Origin: Paralichthys olivaceus
Taxonomy: Eukaryota > Chordata > Actinopteri > Pleuronectiformes > Paralichthyidae
Assembly: GCF_024713975.1 (NCBI RefSeq)
Contig: NC_091110.1
Coordinates: 20,093,501 to 20,157,500 of the forward strand
DNA: 64,000 bases
Reading direction: 5' to 3'
Under the pieces are notes generated by a model. That model made no database searches. It was not told the origin of the DNA and saw nothing but the letters and a program-made list of their open reading frames with translations. Position numbers and translations under genes: made by a program. Shown here piece by piece: positions 61,339 to 64,000 of this stretch; the stretch's first letter is position 1, and every line of letters begins with the position of its first letter.

Positions 61339-63100
61339 CTAGATACAGAGGGGACGACAGGAGACAGCGGACTTATCAGCAAGAGACAGACAAGAAAGTC
61401 CAATGTCATCAGTGTATAACAAGAGACGCACAGAACATCATGTTCTAGTCACTAAAACAGAAAAACGAGTGCAATCATTTCATCCACAGGTTCGAGGAGC
61501 AGTGGTGAGGAGGCAACAGAGAATCGAAGCACATCTGATCATTTATATCATATATATTTTCATTTTGATTTATTTCGTTGTTTCTTTTGAGCAGAAATAC
61601 TAAACTTATTTTTTTCATTAGCACCGTCTCCTCTTCAAACATCATCTTTATCTTTGTTTACCTGCCTTCGCTGTTTCCTCACTTAAAATAGATGAGATCC
61701 ACACGTTTCATCACTTCCTGTTTATATTGTCCTGCTCTGTGTGAGTGAGTGGAGTTAGATTTTCTCACTTAATAATCAAACAGAAACACATGTTTACTCC
61801 CATTCATTCATGTGGTACCCAGGAAAATGCTTAGTCATGCTCCGTCACAGCGAGATGCCAGTTACTTATGAATAAATTCAAACTGGCGGGGCCGCCAGGT
61901 TAGAGGAGGAGATTAGCGGAGGAGGTGGTGGGAGCTGTGGAGTCTGGATTGTTAAGATCTGTGATGTGTTCACTGTCTACATCAGAGTCAGGAGTTTGGA
62001 GAACAGCGCGTGAAGCTCTGCTGGTCTCAGATAAGAGCTCAGCACCAAACCCTGTTGGTCTGCACACGAGCAGAGCAACTCCGAACCCGTGACTTCACGA
62101 TCACTATACATGACAGACACTGACATCACAACACGTTAGACACATGTCAGCACATGGGACGTCTGATTGGTTTCTTCTGATGCTTTCACAGGAATCAGCT
62201 TCAGTGTAAATATTTTACATAAAAAATACGTTTGTTTACTTCATTCAAGTTCTAGATATTTGGTTTTTTTGTTTTCTTTCTACGTAGTTACTTAGTTGAT
62301 AAATAATAATAATAATAATAAATGTCTTCCTCTCTAATATCACACAGCGTGTTGTGGAAAAAGTCATTATATTGTAAGATTATATATCAACTCATTCATT
62401 TGTAAACTTTTTTACTCCCTAATATTTGTACCTGCATCATGTTAAAACCTCTCGCTGTCTCACGTCTGAACTCATCGCTAACTAACGTGTGAAGCAGTAA
62501 ACTGGCGTCTTCATCAGAGATGGTTTTCCAGCTTCCTGCTCACGCCAGGTTACAGATATCTGGATTGAAACAGACGCAGCTTCACGCTGTAGATAGAAAC
62601 TACACAAACGTCATGACCCAGATTATACCCGCTGTCCACGATGGATATTAAATATAAACCTGTGGGAGACCACAAACTGATTTCTAATATTTTTCTCACG
62701 AGAACAGCATCACAGCATCAAACAGATCACATTCATTATTCATAGATATTTTCATTTATATATATATAACTGGTCATTTTGTCTCATGACAGCCTGGTCG
62801 AGTCTTTATCTTCTTTTAAATCACATTCAACATGTTAACACATGAGTTTTCACTGAGCTTCAGGTCTGAACCTTCGTTATGGAAGCTTTACTTTGTCTGT
62901 GGGGGGGTAACTGTTACTGGAGAACTTGGGCCACTCAAATAAAATGAGATTGATTGATATGATTTTTCGTCTTTCACAGAAAAACCTCATGTGACGAACT
63001 TGACAGAGCTGCTGGGGCCTCAGCGTGTGGGGACGTAAAGTGTGGACGGATTAATGAAGGAAATAAAAGGGGAAACACATCCAGACTGTTCAGGGATGAT
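61339..63100. other. Upstream xpo7 intron / spacer
   Basis: AT-rich, with no recognisable exon on either strand. The expected xpo7 start exon (coding for about six residues) was searched for on the minus strand and not found, so it probably lies beyond the right edge. Contains a small (AAT)n at 62303-62320. Confidence 0.5.
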
Positions 63101-63189
63101 TCCTCAGACAGATGTGGATCTTCTGTTCGGAGAATAATAAAAACTGTGTTGGACTCTACATCTGGAAGAGCTTCCTCCTCCAGAGCCCC

Positions 63190-63636
63190 ATGGAGGCTGC
63201 AGCTGACACCGACCTGCTGCATGAGCATCTACTCGGCTTGTGTGGGGGGGAGACGTGGAGCTACAGACCCCCCGAGCTCCACATGCAACAACAACACGGC
63301 TACACCTCCATGCTTCCTGCTCCTCATCATGGAGGAGGCACGTTACTTAACATCGTGGAGGAGGACGCGGTCTCCTCTGCTCCTTCTCCCTCCGCGTTAT
63401 CCCAGACATGTGTTGGAGCAGCTAGCTCCGGGCTGCTAGCTGAACACAGCAGCACCGCTCGGTCCACGCACACAAACGAGCCCCCCCCCGGTGCACCACC
63501 GGCTCCGTGTCCGCCGCCAGCTCCGGCAGCCGCGGGCACGGAGCCCGGGTCACGGACCGGCGCTCCGACAAACCGGACCGTGTTTTCAAACGGGCTCGGG
63601 CGGGAGAAGTGGACGTCTGTGCTAACGTTAGCCTAG
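63190..63636 (+). CDS. Unrecognised open reading frame in CpG island (possible first exon)
   Basis: An ATG at 63190 (in a frame open from 63100) reads 148 codons to TAG at 63634-63636. It begins MEAAADTDLLHEHLLGLCGG, and a Pro/Ala-rich segment follows (PPPGAPPAPCPPPAPAAAG). The first 60 residues look non-repetitive and protein-like (HGYTSMLPAPHH, LLNIVEEDAV), while the rest resembles translated GC-rich promoter DNA. I do not recognise the family. It could be the first exon of a gene running to the right, with a donor before 63636, or a chance frame in the island of xpo7. No splice donor stands out. Confidence 0.25.
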   Translation: MEAAADTDLLHEHLLGLCGGETWSYRPPELHMQQQHGYTSMLPAPHHGGGTLLNIVEEDAVSSAPSPSALSQTCVGAASSGLLAEHSSTARSTHTNEPPPGAPPAPCPPPAPAAAGTEPGSRTGAPTNRTVFSNGLGREKWTSVLTLA

Positions 63637-64000
63637 CTAGCTAACGACCCGCCGCCGCTCGCTGAGCAGAACAACATGTTGTTCCGAGGGTGAACGAGTC
63701 ACACGGAGAATCCGCCCGTGACGGTTCGACACCGGGCGGCTCTCCGAGGTCCAGCGGGGCGCCACACGGATCAGCCCCGGGTCGTTAGCCTGACAGCTAA
63801 CCGCCTCTCCTTTATTGTTTACTTCACTCACATACGGCGCTAACTCGCTCCGTTAGCCCGCTGCCGGGGAGCCTTCCTCCGGCACACGCGCCGGGAACAC
63901 CGCCGGCTCTGCCCCGTCGGCTCCGGGGCTCCTGACCCCCTTCGCCAGCCTGGTTTCAGCCGGTGTGCTCGCAGCTAGCTCCGGCTAACCCAGCCTCCAG
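63400..64000. promoter_or_regulatory. CpG island at right edge
   Basis: GC- and CpG-rich sequence with many GCTAGC/GTTAGC words (63421, 63628-63646, 63785, 63838-63858, 63973). It is likely the promoter region of xpo7 (minus strand), of a divergent plus-strand gene, or of both. Confidence 0.6.

Overview
This is vertebrate nuclear DNA, almost certainly from a ray-finned (teleost) fish. Every gene is split by short GT-AG introns, CA/GT microsatellites are very common, and two short interspersed repeat families typical of fish genomes occur. The proteins are clear orthologues of vertebrate genes. No rRNA, tRNA, CRISPR array or prokaryotic feature was seen. The species cannot be named from the sequence alone.

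Layout, left to right. (1) 1-1133, +: the last exons of helq (DNA repair helicase). (2) 1646-6306, +: complete hpse (heparanase), 12 coding exons. (3) 6599-8293, -: complete myl5-type myosin regulatory light chain, tail to tail with hpse. (4) 10184-20817, +: complete calcineurin A catalytic subunit, closest to ppp3cc, 14 coding exons behind a CpG island. (5) 24841-29316, -: complete dmtn (dematin), 15 coding exons including an 8-nt microexon. (6) 33325-35512, +: complete pbdc1. (7) 35.85-49.03 kb: a large satellite complex. (8) 51900-61338, -: xpo7 (exportin-7), 27 coding exons, lacking only the first few codons. One of its introns is an AT-AC minor-spliceosome (U12-type) intron. (9) 63.1-64.0 kb: a CpG island with an unrecognised open reading frame.

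The satellite complex is the most unusual part. Directly after the pbdc1 polyadenylation signals there is about 6.5 kb of a strict 11-bp tandem repeat, organised into higher-order units of about 0.85-0.9 kb. It is followed by one reversed monomer of a different 38-bp satellite. Next comes a nearly identical second copy of the 3' part of pbdc1 (part of exon 4, all of exon 5 and the 3' flank, but no last coding exon). Then come a short second piece of the 11-bp array, about 42 forward copies of the 38-bp satellite, and about 3.8 kb of the 11-bp satellite in the opposite orientation. The whole forms a giant imperfect inverted repeat. Its T4 (or A4) tracts recur about every helical turn, so it is predicted to be intrinsically curved and able to form a very long hairpin.

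The genes do not form one pathway. They are housekeeping or tissue genes placed side by side. ppp3cc, dmtn and xpo7 are also neighbours on human 8p21, and helq and hpse on human 4q21, so the window joins several conserved vertebrate blocks. All exon boundaries were read by hand from splice signals and reading-frame continuity. Summed exon lengths are divisible by three for hpse (549 aa), myl5 (173 aa), ppp3cc (513 aa), dmtn (380 aa), pbdc1 (168 aa) and xpo7 (1080 aa visible).
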